NCBI RefSeq assembly: GCF_037975245.1
Contig: NC_092579.1
Coordinates: 31,600,166 to 31,664,165, forward strand
DNA from: Apostichopus japonicus
Lineage: Eukaryota > Echinodermata > Holothuroidea > Aspidochirotida > Stichopodidae
Direction of reading: 5' to 3'
Length of the DNA stretch: 64,000 nucleotides
Of the stretch, positions 18,404-32,076 are shown piece by piece; the first letter of the stretch is position 1; every line of letters begins with the position of its first letter. The notes below the pieces were generated by a model, which was given only the letters and a program-made list of their open reading frames with translations, searched no databases and was not told the origin of the DNA. Position numbers and translations under genes: made by a program.

Positions 18404-21400
18404 GATCGCGGCAAAAGCAAACTGTGCTGGCCTGGTCTCGAGCCCGCGATCCAAAATACGCCACGCTCTCGAGGTACAGAGCACAGCCAACCGCGCCACG
18501 ACAGCAGTAGATATAAATCTATGTTCGTTTCTAATACTTAAAGTTCCAGAGACCGTATAAGATCGCGGCAAAAGCAAACTGCAGTGGCCGGGCTCGAGCC
18601 CAGGATCCAAAATACGTTACGCTCTCGAGGTACAGAGCACAACCAACCGCGCCACGACAGCAGTTGATATAAATCTATGTTCGTTTCTAATACTTAAAGT
18701 TCCAGAGACCGTATAAGATCGCGGCAAAAGCAAACTGCGGTTGCCGGGTCTCGAGCCCAGGATCCAAAATACGTCTCGCTCTCGAGGTATAGAGCACAAC
18801 CATCTGCGCCACGACAGCAGTTGATATAAATCTTGGTTCGTTTCTAATACTTAAAGTTCCAGAGATCGTAATAGATCGCGGCAAAAGCAAACTGCGCTGG
18901 CCTGGTCTCGAGCCCGCGATACAAAATACGTCACGCTCTCGAGGTACAGAGCACAACCAACCGCGCCACGACAGCAGTTGATATAAATCTTGGTTCGTTT
19001 CTAATACTTAAAGTTCCAGAGACCGTATAAGATCGCGGCAAAAGCAAACTGCGCTGGCCTGGTCTCGAGCCCGCGATCCAAAATACGTGACGCTCTCGAG
19101 GTACAGAGCACAACCAACCGCGCCACGACAGCAGTTGATATAAATCTATGTTCGTTTCTAATACTTAAAGTTCCAGAGACCGTATAAGATCGCGGCAAAA
19201 CCAAACTGCGTTGGCCTGTTCTCGAGCCCGCGATCCAAAATACGTCACGCTCTCGAGGTACAGAGCACAACCAACCGCGCCACGACAGCAGTTGATATAA
19301 ATCTACGTTCGTTTCTAATACTTAAAGTTTCCAGAGACAGTATGAGATCGCGGCAAAAGCAAACTGCGCTGGCCTGTTCTCGAGCCCGCGATCCAAAATA
19401 CGTCACGCTCTCGAGGTACAGAGCACAACCAACCGCGCCACGACAGCAGTTGATATAAATCTACGTTCGTTTCTAATACTTATAGTTCCAGAGACCGTAT
19501 AAGATCGAGGCAAAAGCAAACTGCGCTGGCCTGGTCTCGAGCCCGCGATCCAAAATACGTCACGCTCTCGAGGTACAGAGCACAACCAACCGCGCCACGA
19601 CAACAGTTGATATAAATCTATGTTCGTTTCTAATACTTAAAGTTCCAGAGACCGTATAAGATCGCGGCAAAAGCAAACTGCCCCCACCTGGTCTCGAGCC
19701 CGCGATCCAAAATACGTCACGCTCTCGAGGTACAGAGCACAACCAACCGCGAAACGACAGCAGTTGATATAAATCTATGTTCGTTTCTAATACTTAAAGT
19801 TCCAGAGACCGTATAAGATCGCGGCAAAAGCAAACTGCCCCCACCTGGTCTCGAGCCCGCGATCCAAAATACGTCACGCTCTCGAGGTACAGAGCACAAC
19901 CAACCGCGCCACGACAGCAGTTGATATAAATCTATGTTCGTTTCTAATACTTAAAGTTCCAGACACCGTATAAGATCGCGGCAAAAGCAAACTGCCCCCA
20001 CCTGGTCTCGAGCCCGCGATCCAAAATACGTCACGCTCTCGAGGTACAGAGCACAACCAACCGCGCCACGACAGCAGTTGATATAAATCTATGTTCGTTT
20101 CTAATACTTAAAGTTCCAGAGACCGTAAAAGATCGCGGCAAAAGCAAACTGCCCCCACCTGGTCTCGAGCCCGCGATGCAAAATACGTCACGCTCTCGAG
20201 GTACAGTGCACAACCAACCGCGCCACGACAGCAGTTGATATAAATCTATGTTCGTTTCTAATACTTAAAGTTCCAGAGACCGTATAAGATCGCGGCAAAA
20301 GCAAACTGCGCAGGCCTGTTCTCGAGCCCGCGATCCAAAATACGTCACGCTCTCGAGGTACAGAGCACAACCAACCGCGAAACGACAGCAGTTGATATAA
20401 ATCTATGTTCGTTTCTAATACTTAAAGTTCCAGAGACCGTAAAAGATCGCGGCAAAAGCAAACTGCCCCCACCTGGTCTCGAGCCCGCGATCCAAAATAC
20501 GTCACGCTCTCGAGGTACAGAGCAACCAACCGCGCCACGACAGCAGTTGATATAAATCTATGTTCGTTTCTAATACTTAAAGTTCCAGAGACCGTATTAG
20601 ATCGCGGCAAAAGCAAACTGCCCCCACCTGGTCTCGATCCCGCGATCCAAAATACGTCACGCTCTCGAGGTACAGAGCAACCAACCGCGCCACGACAGCA
20701 GTTGATATAAATCTATGTTCGTTTCTATTACTTAAAGTTCCAGAGACCGTATAAGATCGCGGCAAAAGCAAACTGCCCCCACCTGGTCTCGAGCCCGCGA
20801 TCCAAAATACGTCACGTTCTCGAGGTACAGAGAAACCAACAGCGCCACGACAGCAGTTGATATAAATCTATGTTCGTTTCTAATACTTAAAGTTCCAGAG
20901 ACGGAATGAGATCGCGGCAAAAGCAAGCTGCGCTGGCCTGGTCTCGAGCCCGCGATCCAAAATACGTCACGCTCTCGAGGTACAGAGCACAACCAACCGC
21001 GCCACGACAGCAGTTGATATAAATCTATGTTCGTTTCTAATACTTAAAGCTCCAGAGACCGTATAAGATCGCGGCAAAAGCAAACTGCCCCCACCTGGTC
21101 TCGAGCCCGCGATCCAAAATACGTCACGCTCTCGAGGTACAGAGCACAACCAACCGCGAAACGACAGCAGTTGATATAAATCTATGTTCGTTTCTAATAC
21201 TTAAAGTTCCAGAGACCGTATAAGATCGCGGCAAAAGCAAACTGCCCCCACCTGGTCTCGAGCCCGCGATCCAAAATACGTCACGCTCTCGAGGTACAGA
21301 GCACAACCAACCGCGCCACGACAGCAGTTGATATAAATCTATGTTCGTTTCTAATACTTAAAGTTCCAGACACCGTATAAGATCGCGGCAAAAGCAAACT

Positions 21401-24400
21401 GCGCTGGCCTGGTCTCGAGCCCGCGATCCAAAATACGTCACGCTCTCGAGGTACAGAGCACAACCAACCGCGCCACGACAGCAGTTGATATAAATCTATG
21501 TTCGTTTCTAATACTTAAAGTTCCAGAGACCGTATAAGATCGCGGCAAAAGCAAACTGCGCTGGCCTGGTCTCGAGCCCGCGATGCAAAATACGTCACGC
21601 TCTCGAGGTACAGTGCACAACCAACCGCGCCACGACAGCAGTTGATATAAATCTATGTTCGTTTCTAATACTTAAAGTTCCAGAGACCGTATAAGATCGC
21701 GGCAAAAGAAAACTGCGCAGGCCTGTTCTCGAGCCCGCGATCCAAAATACGTCACGCTCTCGAGGTACAGAGCACAACCAACCGCGCCACGACAGCAGTT
21801 GATATAAATCTATGTTCGTTTCTAATACTTAAAGTTCCAGAGACCGTAAAAGATCGCGGCAAAAGCAAACTGCCCCCACCTGGTCTCGAGCCCGCGATCC
21901 AAAATACGTCACGCTCTCGAGGTACAGAGCAACCAACAGCGCCACGACAGCAGTTGATATAAATCTATGTTCGTTTCTAATACTTAAAGTTCCAGAGACG
22001 GTATGAGATCGCGGCAAAAGCAAGCTGCGCTGGCCTGGTCTCGAGCCCGCGATCCAAAATACGTCACGCTCTCGAGGTACAGAGCACAACCAACCGCGCC
22101 ACGACAGCAGTTGATATAAATCTATGTTCGTTTATAATAATTAAAGCTCCAGAGACCGTATAAGATCGCGGCAAAAGCAAACTGCCCCCACCTGGTCTCG
22201 AGCCCGCGATCCAAAATACGTCACGCTCTCGAGGTAAAGAGCACAACCAACCGCGCCACGACAGCAGTTGATATAAATCTATGTTCGTTTCTAATACTTA
22301 AAGTTCCCAGAGACCGAATAAAATCGAGGCAAAAGCAAACTGCCCCCACCTGGTCTCGAGCCCGCGATCCAAAATACGTCACGCTCTCGAGGTACAGAGC
22401 ACAACCAACCGCGCCACGACAGCAGTTGATATAAATCTATGTTCGTTTCTAATACTTAAAGTTCCCAGAGACCGTATAAGAACCCGGCAAAAGCAAACTG
22501 CCCCCACCTGGTCTCGAGCCCGCGATCCAAAATACGTCACGCTCTCGAGGTACAGAGCAACCAACCGCGCCACGACAGCAGTTGATATAAATCTATGTTC
22601 GTTTCTAATACTTAAAGTTCCCAGAGACCGTATGAGATCGCGGCAAAAGCAAACTGCCCCCACCTGGTCTCGAGCCCGCGATCCAAAAATCGTTACGCTC
22701 TCGAGGTACAGAGCAACCAACCGCGCCACGACAGCAGTTGATATAAATCTATGTTCGTTTCTAATACTTAAAGTTCCAGGGGCCGTATAAGATCGCGGCA
22801 AAAGCAAACTGCCCCACCTGGTCTCGAGCCCGCGATCCAAAATACGTCACGCTCTCGAGGTACAGAGCAACCAACCGCGCCACGACAGCAGTTGATATAA
22901 ATCTATGTTCGTTTCTAATACTTAAAGTTCCCAGAGACCGTATAAGATCGCGGCAAAAGAAAACTGCCCCCACCTGGTCTCGAGCCCGCGATCCAAAAAT
23001 CGTCACGCTCTCGAGGTACAGAGCAACCAACCGCGCCACGACAGCAGCTGATATAAATCTATGTTCGTTTCTAATACTTAAAGTTCCAGAGACCGTACCA
23101 GATCGCGGCAAAAGCAAACTGCCCCCACCTGGTCTCGAGCCCGCGATCCAAAATACGTCACGCTCTCGAGGTACAGAGCAACCAACCGCGCCACGACAGC
23201 AGTTGATATAAATCTATGTTCGTTTCTAATACTTAAAGTTCCAGAGACCGTATGAGATCGCGGCAAAAGCAAACTGCCCCCACCTGGTCTCGAGCCCGCG
23301 ATCCAAAATACGTCACGCTCTCGAGGTACAGAGCAACCAACCGCGCCACGACAGCAGTTGATATAAATCTATGTTCGTTTCTAATACTTAAAGTTCCCAG
23401 AGACCGTATGAGATGGCGGCAAAAGCAAACTGCCCCCACCTGGTCTCGAGCCCGCGATCCAAAAATCGTTACGCTCTCGAGGTACAGAGCAACCAACCGC
23501 GCCACAACAGCAGTTGATATAAATCTATGTTCGTTTCTAATACTTAAAGTTCCCAGAGACCGTATTAGATCGCGGCAAAAGCAAACTGCCCCCACCTGGT
23601 CTCGAGCCCGCGATCCAAAAATCGTTACGCTCTCGAGGTACAGAGCAACCAACCGCGCCACGACAGCAGTTGATATAAATCTATGTTCGTTTCTAATACT
23701 TAAAGTTCCCAGAGACCGTATGAGATCGCGGCAAAAGCAAACTGCCCCCACCTGGTCTCGAGCCCGCGATCCAAAATACGTCACGCTCTCGAGGTACAGA
23801 GCAACCAACCGCGCCACGACAGCAGTTGATATAAATCTATGTTCGTTTCTAATACTTAAAGTTCCAGAGACCGTATGAGATCGCGGCAAAAGCAAACTGC
23901 CCCCACCTGGTCTCGAGCCCGCGATCCAAAATACGTCACGCTTTCGAGGTACAGAGCAACCAACCGCGCCACGACAGCAGTTGATATAAATCTATGTTCG
24001 TTTCTAATACTTAAAGTTCCCAGCGACCGTATAAGATCGCGGCAAAAGCAAACTGCCCCCACCTGGTCTCGAGCCCGCGATCCAAAATACGTCACGCTCT
24101 CGAGGTACAGAGCAACCAACCGCGCCACGACAGCAGTTGATATAAATCTATGTTCGTTTCTAATACTTAAAGTTCCCAGAGACCGTATAGAATCGCGGCA
24201 AAAGCAAACTGCCCCCACCTGGTCTCGAGCCCGCGATCCAAAATACGTCACGCTCTCGAGGTACAGAGCAACCAACCGCGCCACGACAGCAGTTGATATA
24301 AATCTATGTTCGTTTCTGATACTTAAAGTTCCAGAGACCGTATGAGATCGCGGCAAAAGCAAACTGCCCCCACCTGGTCTCGAGCCCGCGATCCAAAATA

Positions 24401-24799
24401 CGTCACGCTCTCGAGGTACAGAGCAACCAACCGCGCCACGACAGCAGTTGATATAAGACTATGTTCGTTTCTAATACTTAAAGTTCTCAGAGACCGTATA
24501 AGATCGCGGCAAAAGCAAACTGCCCCCACCTGGTCTCGAGCCCGCGATCCAAAATACGTCACGCTCTCGAGTTACAGAGCAACCAACCGCGCCACGACAG
24601 CAGTTGATATAAATCTATGTTCGTTTCTAATACTTAAAGTTTCAGAGACCGTACGAGATCGCGACAAAAGCAAACTGCCCCCACCTGGTCTCGAGCCCGC
24701 GATCCAAAATACGTCACGCTCTCGAGGTACAGAGCAACCAACCGCGCCACGACAGCAGTTGATATAAATCTATGTTCGTTTCTAATACTTAAAGTTCCC

Positions 24800-27290
24800 A
24801 GAGACCGTATGAGATCGCGGCAAAAGCAAACTGCCCCCACCTGGTCTCGAGCCCGCGATCCAAAAATCGTCACGCTCTCGAGGTACAGAGCAACCAACCG
24901 CGCCACGACAGCAGTTGACATAAATCTATGTTCGTTTCTAATACTTAAAGTTCCCAGAGACCGTATTAGATCGCGGCAAAAGCAAACTGCCCCCACCTGG
25001 TCTCGAGCCCGCGATCCAAAACACGTCACGCTCTCGAGGTACAGAGCAACCAACCGCGCCACGACAGCAGTTGATATAAATCTATGTTCTTTTCTAATAC
25101 TTAAATTTCCCAGAGACCGTATGAGATCGCGGGAAAAGGAAACTGCCCCCACCTGGTCTCGAGCCCGCGATCCAAAATACGTCACGCTCTCGAGGTACAG
25201 AGCAACCAACCGCGCCACGACAGCAGTTGATATAAATCTATGTTCGTTTCTAATACTTAAAGTTCCCAGAGACCGTATAAGATCGCGGCAAAAGCAAACT
25301 GCCCCCACCTGGTCTCGAGCCCGCGATCCAAAATACGTCACGCTCTCGAGGTACAGAGCAACCAACCGCGCCACGACAGCAGTTGATATAAATCTATGTT
25401 CGTTTCTAAGACTTAAAGTTCCCAGAGACCGTATTAGATCGCGGCAAAAGCAAACTGCCCCCACCTGGTCTCGAGCCCGCGATCCAAAATACGTCACGCT
25501 CTCGAGGTACAGAGCAACCAACCGCGCCACGACAGCAGTTGATATAAATCTATGTTCGTTTCTAATACTTAAAGTTCCCAGAGACCGTATAAGAACCCGG
25601 CAAAAGCAAACTGCCCCCACCTGGTCTCGAGCCCGCGATCCAAAATACGTCACGCTCTCGAGGTACAGAGCAACCAACCGCGCCACGACAGCAGTTGATA
25701 TAAATCTATGTTCGTTTCTAATACTTAAAGTTCCCAGAGACCGTATTAGATCGCCGCAAAAGCAGACTGCCCCCACCTGGTCTCGAGCCCGCGATCCAAA
25801 ATACGTCACGCTCTCGAGGTACAGAGCAACCAACCGCGCCACGACAGCAATTGATATAAATCTATGTTAGTTTCTAATACTTAAAGTTCCAGAGACCGTA
25901 TAAGATCCCGGAAAAAGCAAACTGGTCTCGAGCCCGCGATCCAAAATACGTCACGCTCTCGAGGTACAGAGCAACCAACCGCGCCACGACAGCAATTGAT
26001 ATAAATCTATTTTAGTTTCTAATACTTAAAGTTCCAGAGACCGTATAAGATCCCGGAAAAAGCAAACTGCCCCCACCTGGTCTCGAGCCCGCGATCCAAA
26101 ATACGTCACGCTCTCGAGGTACAGAGCAACCAACCGCGCCACAACAGCAGTTGATATAAATCTATGTTAGTTTCTAATACTTAAAGTTCCAGAGACCGTA
26201 TAAGATCCCGGGAAAAGCAAACTGCCCCCACCTGGTCTCGAGCCCGCGATCCAAAAATCGTCACGCTCTCGAGGTACAGAGCAACAAACCGCGCCACGAC
26301 AGCAGTTGATATAAATCTATGTTCGTTTCTAATACTTAAAGTTCCCAGAGACCGTATTAGATCGCGGCAAAAGCAAACTGCCCCCACCTGGTCTCGAGCC
26401 CGCGATCCAAAACACGTCACGCTCTCGAGGTACAGAGCAACCAACCGCGCCACGACAGCAGTTGATATAAATCTATGTTCTTTTCTAATACTTAAATTTC
26501 CCAGAGACCGTATGAGATCGCGGGAAAAGGAAACTGCCCCCACCTGGTCTCGAGCCCGCGATCCAAAATACGTCACGCTCTCGAGGTACAGAGCAACCAA
26601 CCGCGCCACGACAGCAGTTGATATAAATCTATGTTCGTTTCTAATACTTAAAGTTCCCAGAGACCGTATAAGATCGCGGCAAAAGCAAACTGCCCCCACC
26701 TGGTCTCGAGCCCGCGATCCAAAATACGTCACGCTCTCGAGGTACAGAGCAACCAACCGCGCCACGACAGCAGTTGATATAAATCTATGTTCGTTTCTAA
26801 GACTTAAAGTTCCCAGAGACCGTATTAGATCGCGGCAAAAGCAAACTGCCCCCACCTGGTCTCGAGCCCGCGATCCAAAATACGTCACGCTCTCGAGGTA
26901 CAGAGCAACCAACCGCGCCACGACAGCAGTTGATATAAATCTATGTTCGTTTCTAATACTTAAAGTTCCCAGAGACCGTATAAGAACCCGGCAAAAGCAA
27001 ACTGCCCCCACCTGGTCTCGAGCCCGCGATCCAAAATACGTCACGCTCTCGAGGTACAGAGCAACCAACCGCGCCACGACAGCAGTTGATATAAATCTAT
27101 GTTCGTTTCTAATACTTAAAGTTCCCAGAGACCGTATTAGATCGCCGCAAAAGCAGACTGCCCCCACCTGGTCTCGAGCCCGCGATCCAAAATACGTCAC
27201 GCTCTCGAGGTACAGAGCAACCAACCGCGCCACGACAGCAATTGATATAAATCTATGTTAGTTTCTAATACTTAAAGTTCCAGAGACCGT
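24800..27290 (-). repeat. Multi-unit repeat, period 1391 bp (9 units)
   Basis: About 24,800-25,900 and 26,190-27,290 share the same sequence of rare variants, for example GGGAAAAGGA at 25131 and 26522 and the GAACCCGGC change at both equivalent places. The offset of 1391 bp is less than nine full units because one unit at about 25,917 has lost 10 bp between two CTG triplets. Confidence 0.85.
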
Positions 27291-28670
27291 ATAAGATCGC
27301 GGAAAAAGCAAACTGCCCCCACCTGGTCTCGAGCCCGCGATCCAAAATACGTCACGCTCTCGAGGTACAGAGCAACCAACCGCGCCACAACAGCAGTTGA
27401 TATAAATCTATGTTAGTTTCTAATACTTAAAGTTCCAGAGACCGTATGAGATCCCGGGAAAAGCAAACTGCCCCCACCTGGTCTCGAGCCCGCGATCCAA
27501 AATACGTCACGCTCTCGAGGTACAGAGCAACCAACCGCGCCACGACAGCAGTTGATATAAATCTATGTTCGTTCTAATACTTAAAGTTCCCAGAGACCGT
27601 ATGAGATCGCGGCAAAAGCAAACTGCCCCCACCTGATCTCGAGCCCGCGATCCAAAATACGTCACGCTCTCGAGGTACAGAGCAACCAACCGCGCCACGA
27701 CAGCAGTTGATATAAATCTATGTTCGTTTCTAATACTTAAAGTTCCAGAGACCGTATAAGATCGCGGCAAAAGCAAACTGCCCCCACCTGGTCTCGAGCC
27801 CGCGATCCAAAATACGTCACGCTCTCGAGGTACAGAGCAACCAACCGCGCCACGACAGCAGTTGATATAAATCTATGTTCGTTTCTAATACTTAAAGTTC
27901 CCAGAGACCGTATAAGATCGCGGCAAAAGCAAACTGCCCCCACCTGGTCTCGAGCCCGTGATCCAAAATACGTCACGCTCTCGAGGTACAGAGCAACCAA
28001 CCGCGCCACGACAGCAGTTGATATAAATCTATGTCCGTTTCTAATACTTAAAGTTCCCAGAGACCGTACCATATCGCGGCAAAAGCAAACTGCCCCCACC
28101 TGATCTCGAGCCCGCGATCCAAAATACGTCACGCTCTCGAGGTACAGAGCAACCAACCGCGCCACGACAGCAGTTGATATAAATCTATGTTCGTTTCTAA
28201 TAGTTAAAGTTCCCACAGACCGTATAAGATCGCGGCAAAAGCAAACTGCCCCCACCTGGTCTCGAGCCCGCGATCCAAAATACGTCACGCTCTCGAGGTA
28301 CAGAGCAACCAACCGCGCCACGACAGCAGTTGATATAAATCTATGTTCGTTTCTAATACTTAAAGTTCCCAGAGACCGTATGAGATCGCGGCAAAAGCAA
28401 ACTGCCCCCACCTGTTCTCGAGCCCGCGATCCAAAATACGTCACGCTCTCGAGGTACAGAGCAACCAACCGCGCCACGACAGCAGTTGATATAAATCTAT
28501 GTCCGTTTCTAATACTTAAAGTTCCCAGAGACCGTACCATATCGCGGCAAAAGCAAACTGCCCCCACCTGATCTCGAGCCCGCGATCCAAAATACGTCAC
28601 GCTCTCGAGGTACAGAGCAACCAACCGCGCCACGACAGCAGTTGATATAAATCTATGTTCGTTTCTAATA

Positions 28671-31600
28671 GTTAAAGTTCCCACAGACCGTATAAGATCG
28701 CGGCAAAAGCAAACTGCCCCCACCTGGTCTCGAGCCCGCGATCCAAAATACGTCACGCTCTCGAGGTACAGAGCAACCAACCGCGCCACGACAGCAGTTG
28801 ATATAAATCTATGTTCGTTTCTAATACTTAAAGTTCCAGAGACCGTATTAGATCGCGGCAAAAGCAAACTGCCCCCACCTGGTCTCGAGCCCGCGATCCA
28901 AAATACGTCACGCTCTCGAGGTACAGAGCAACCAACCGCGCCACGACAGCAGTTGATATAAATCTATGTTCGTTTCTAAGACTTAAAGTTCCAGAGACCG
29001 TATTAGATCGCGGCAAAAGCAAACTGCCCCCACCTGGTCTCGAGCCCGCGATCCAAAATACGTCACGCTCTCGAGGTACAGAGCAACCAACCGCGCCACG
29101 ACAGCAGTTGATATAAATCTATGTTCGTTTTTAATACTTAAAGTTCCCAGAGACCGTACCATATCGCGGCAAAAGCAAACTGCCCCAACATGGTCTCGAG
29201 CCCGCGATCCAAAATACGTCACGCTCTCGAGGTACAGAGCAACCAACCGCGCCACGACAGCAGTTGATATAAATCTATGTTCTTTTCTAATACTTAAAGT
29301 TCCAGAGACCGTATGAGATCGCGGCAAAAGCAAACTGCCCCCACCTGGTCTCGAGCCCGCGATCCAAAATACGTCACGCTCTCGAGGTACAGAGCAACCA
29401 ACCGCGCCACGACAGCAGTTGATATAAATCTATGTTCGTTTCTAATACTTAAAGTTCCCAGAGACCGTATAAGATCGCGGCAAAAGCAAACTGCCCCCAC
29501 CTGGTCTCGAGCCCGCGATCCAAAAATCGTCACGCTCTCGAGGTACAGAGCAACCAACCGCGCCACGACAGCAGTTGATATAAATCTATGTTCGTTTCTA
29601 ATACTTAAAGTTCCCAGAGACCGTATGAGAACGCGGCAAAAGCAAACTGCCCCCACCTGGTCTCGAGCCTGCGATCCAAAATACGTCACGCTCTCGAGGT
29701 ACAGAGCAACCAACCGCGCCACGACAGCAGTTGATATAATCTATGTTCGTTTCTAATACTTAAAGTTCCAGAGACCGTATTAGATCGCGGCAAAAGCAGA
29801 CTGCCCCCACCTGGTCTCGAGCCCGCGATCCAAAATACGTCACGCTCTCGAGGTACAGAGCAACCAACCGCGCCACGACAGCAGTTGATATAAATCTATG
29901 TTCGTTTCTAATACTTAAAGTTCCAGAGACCGTATTAGATCGCGGCAAAAGCAAACTGCCCCCACCTGGTCTCGAGCCCGCGATCCAAAATACGTCATGC
30001 TCTCGAAGTACAGAGCAACCAACCTCGCCACGACAGCAGTTGATATAAATCTATGTTCGTTTCTAATACTTAAAGTTCCCAGAGACCGTATAAGATCGCG
30101 GCAAAAGCAAACTGCCCCCACCTGGTCTCGAGCCCGCGATCCAAAATACGTCACGCTCTCGAGGTACAGAGCAACCAACCGCGCCACGACAGCAGTTGAT
30201 ATAAATCTATGTTCGTTTCTAATAGTTAAAGTTCCCACAGACCGTATAAGATCGCGGCAAAAGCAAACTGCCCCCACCTGGTCTCGAGCCCGCGATCCAA
30301 AATACGTCACGCTCTCGAGGTACAGAGCAACCAACCGCGCCACGACAGCAGTTGATATAAATCTATGTTCGTTTCTAATACTTAAAGTTCCAGAGACCGT
30401 ATTAGATCGCGGCAAAAGCAAACTGCCCCCACCTGGTCTCGAGCCCGCGATCCAAAATACGTCACGCTCTCGAGGTACAGAGCAACCAACCGCGCCACGA
30501 CAGCAGTTGATATAAATCTATGTTCGTTTCTAAGACTTAAAGTTCCAGAGACCGTATTAGATCGCGGCAAAAGCAAACTGCCCCCACCTGGTCTCGAGCC
30601 CGCGATCCAAAATACGTCACGCTCTCGAGGTACAGAGCAACCAACCGCGCCACGACAGCAGTTGATATAAATCTATGTTCGTTTTTAATACTTAAAGTTC
30701 CCAGAGACCGTACCATATCGCGGCAAAAGCAAACTGCCCCAACATGGTCTCGAGCCCGCGATCCAAAATACGTCACGCTCTCGAGGTACAGAGCAACCAA
30801 CCGCGCCACGACAGCAGTTGATATAAATCTATGTTCTTTTCTAATACTTAAAGTTCCAGAGACCGTATGAGATCGCGGCAAAAGCAAACTGCCCCCACCT
30901 GGTCTCGAGCCCGCGATCCAAAATACGTCACGCTCTCGAGGTACAGAGCAACCAACCGCGCCACGACAGCAGTTGATATAAATCTATGTTCGTTTCTAAT
31001 ACTTAAAGTTCCCAGAGACCGTATAAGATCGCGGCAAAAGCAAACTGCCCCCACCTGGTCTCGAGCCCGCGATCCAAAAATCGTCACGCTCTCGAGGTAC
31101 AGAGCAACCAACCGCGCCACGACAGCAGTTGATATAAATCTATGTTCGTTTCTAATACTTAAAGTTCCCAGAGACCGTATGAGAACGCGGCAAAAGCAAA
31201 CTGCCCCCACCTGGTCTCGAGCCTGCGATCCAAAATACGTCACGCTCTCGAGGTACAGAGCAACCAACCGCGCCACGACAGCAGTTGATATAATCTATGT
31301 TCGTTTCTAATACTTAAAGTTCCAGAGACCGTATTAGATCGCGGCAAAAGCAGACTGCCCCCACCTGGTCTCGAGCCCGCGATCCAAAATACGTCACGCT
31401 CTCGAGGTACAGAGCAACCAACCGCGCCACGACAGCAGTTGATATAAATCTATGTTCGTTTCTAATACTTAAAGTTCCAGAGACCGTATTAGATCGCGGC
31501 AAAAGCAAACTGCCCCCACCTGGTCTCGAGCCCGCGATCCAAAATACGTCATGCTCTCGAAGTACAGAGCAACCAACCTCGCCACGACAGCAGTTGATAT

Positions 31601-31760
31601 AAATCTATGTTCGTTTCTAATACTTAAAGTTCCCAGAGACCGTATAAGATCGCGGCAAAAGCAAACTGCCCCCACCTGGTCTCGAGCCCGCGATCCAAAA
31701 TACGTCACGCTCTCGAGGTACAGAGCAACCAACCGCGCCACGACAGCAGTTGATATAAAT
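28671..31760 (-). repeat. Multi-unit repeat, period 1554 bp (10 units), two tandem copies
   Basis: Rare variants recur exactly 1554 bp apart: GTTAAAG with CCCACAG (28671 and 30225), CCCCAACATGG (29183 and 30737), TTGATATAATC (29731 and 31285) and TACGTCATGC (29991 and 31545). The shared block begins between 28,540 and 28,671. A third copy is not seen. Confidence 0.9.
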
Positions 31761-32076
31761 CTATGTTCGTTTCTAATACTTAAAGTTCCCAGAGACCGTA
31801 TAAGATCGCGGCAAAAGCAAACTGCCCCCACCTGGTCTCGAGCCCGCGATCCAAAATACGTCACGCTCTCGAGGTACAGAGCAACCAACCGCGCCACGAC
31901 AGCAGTTGATATAAATCTATGTTCGTTTTTAATACTTAAAGTTCCCAGAGACCGTATAAGATCGCGGCAAAAGCAAACTGCCCCAACCTGGTCTCGAGCC
32001 CGCGATCCAAAATACGTCACGCTCTCGAGGTACAGAGCAACCAACCGCGCCACGACAGCAGTTGATATAAATCTAT

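Larger units (their letters stand above)
18247..22556 (-). repeat. Left zone: 157-bp subfamily and mixed transition
   Basis: Units here mostly keep GAGCACAACC in the A-box side, giving 157 bp, and early ones carry GCGCTGGCCTGG beside the B box. From about 19,680 the GCCCCCACCTGG form appears. Units with the 2-bp deletion (GAGCAACC) appear at about 20,522-20,690 and near 21,929, interleaved with the older form. After about 22,556 only the deleted form remains. Confidence 0.8.
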
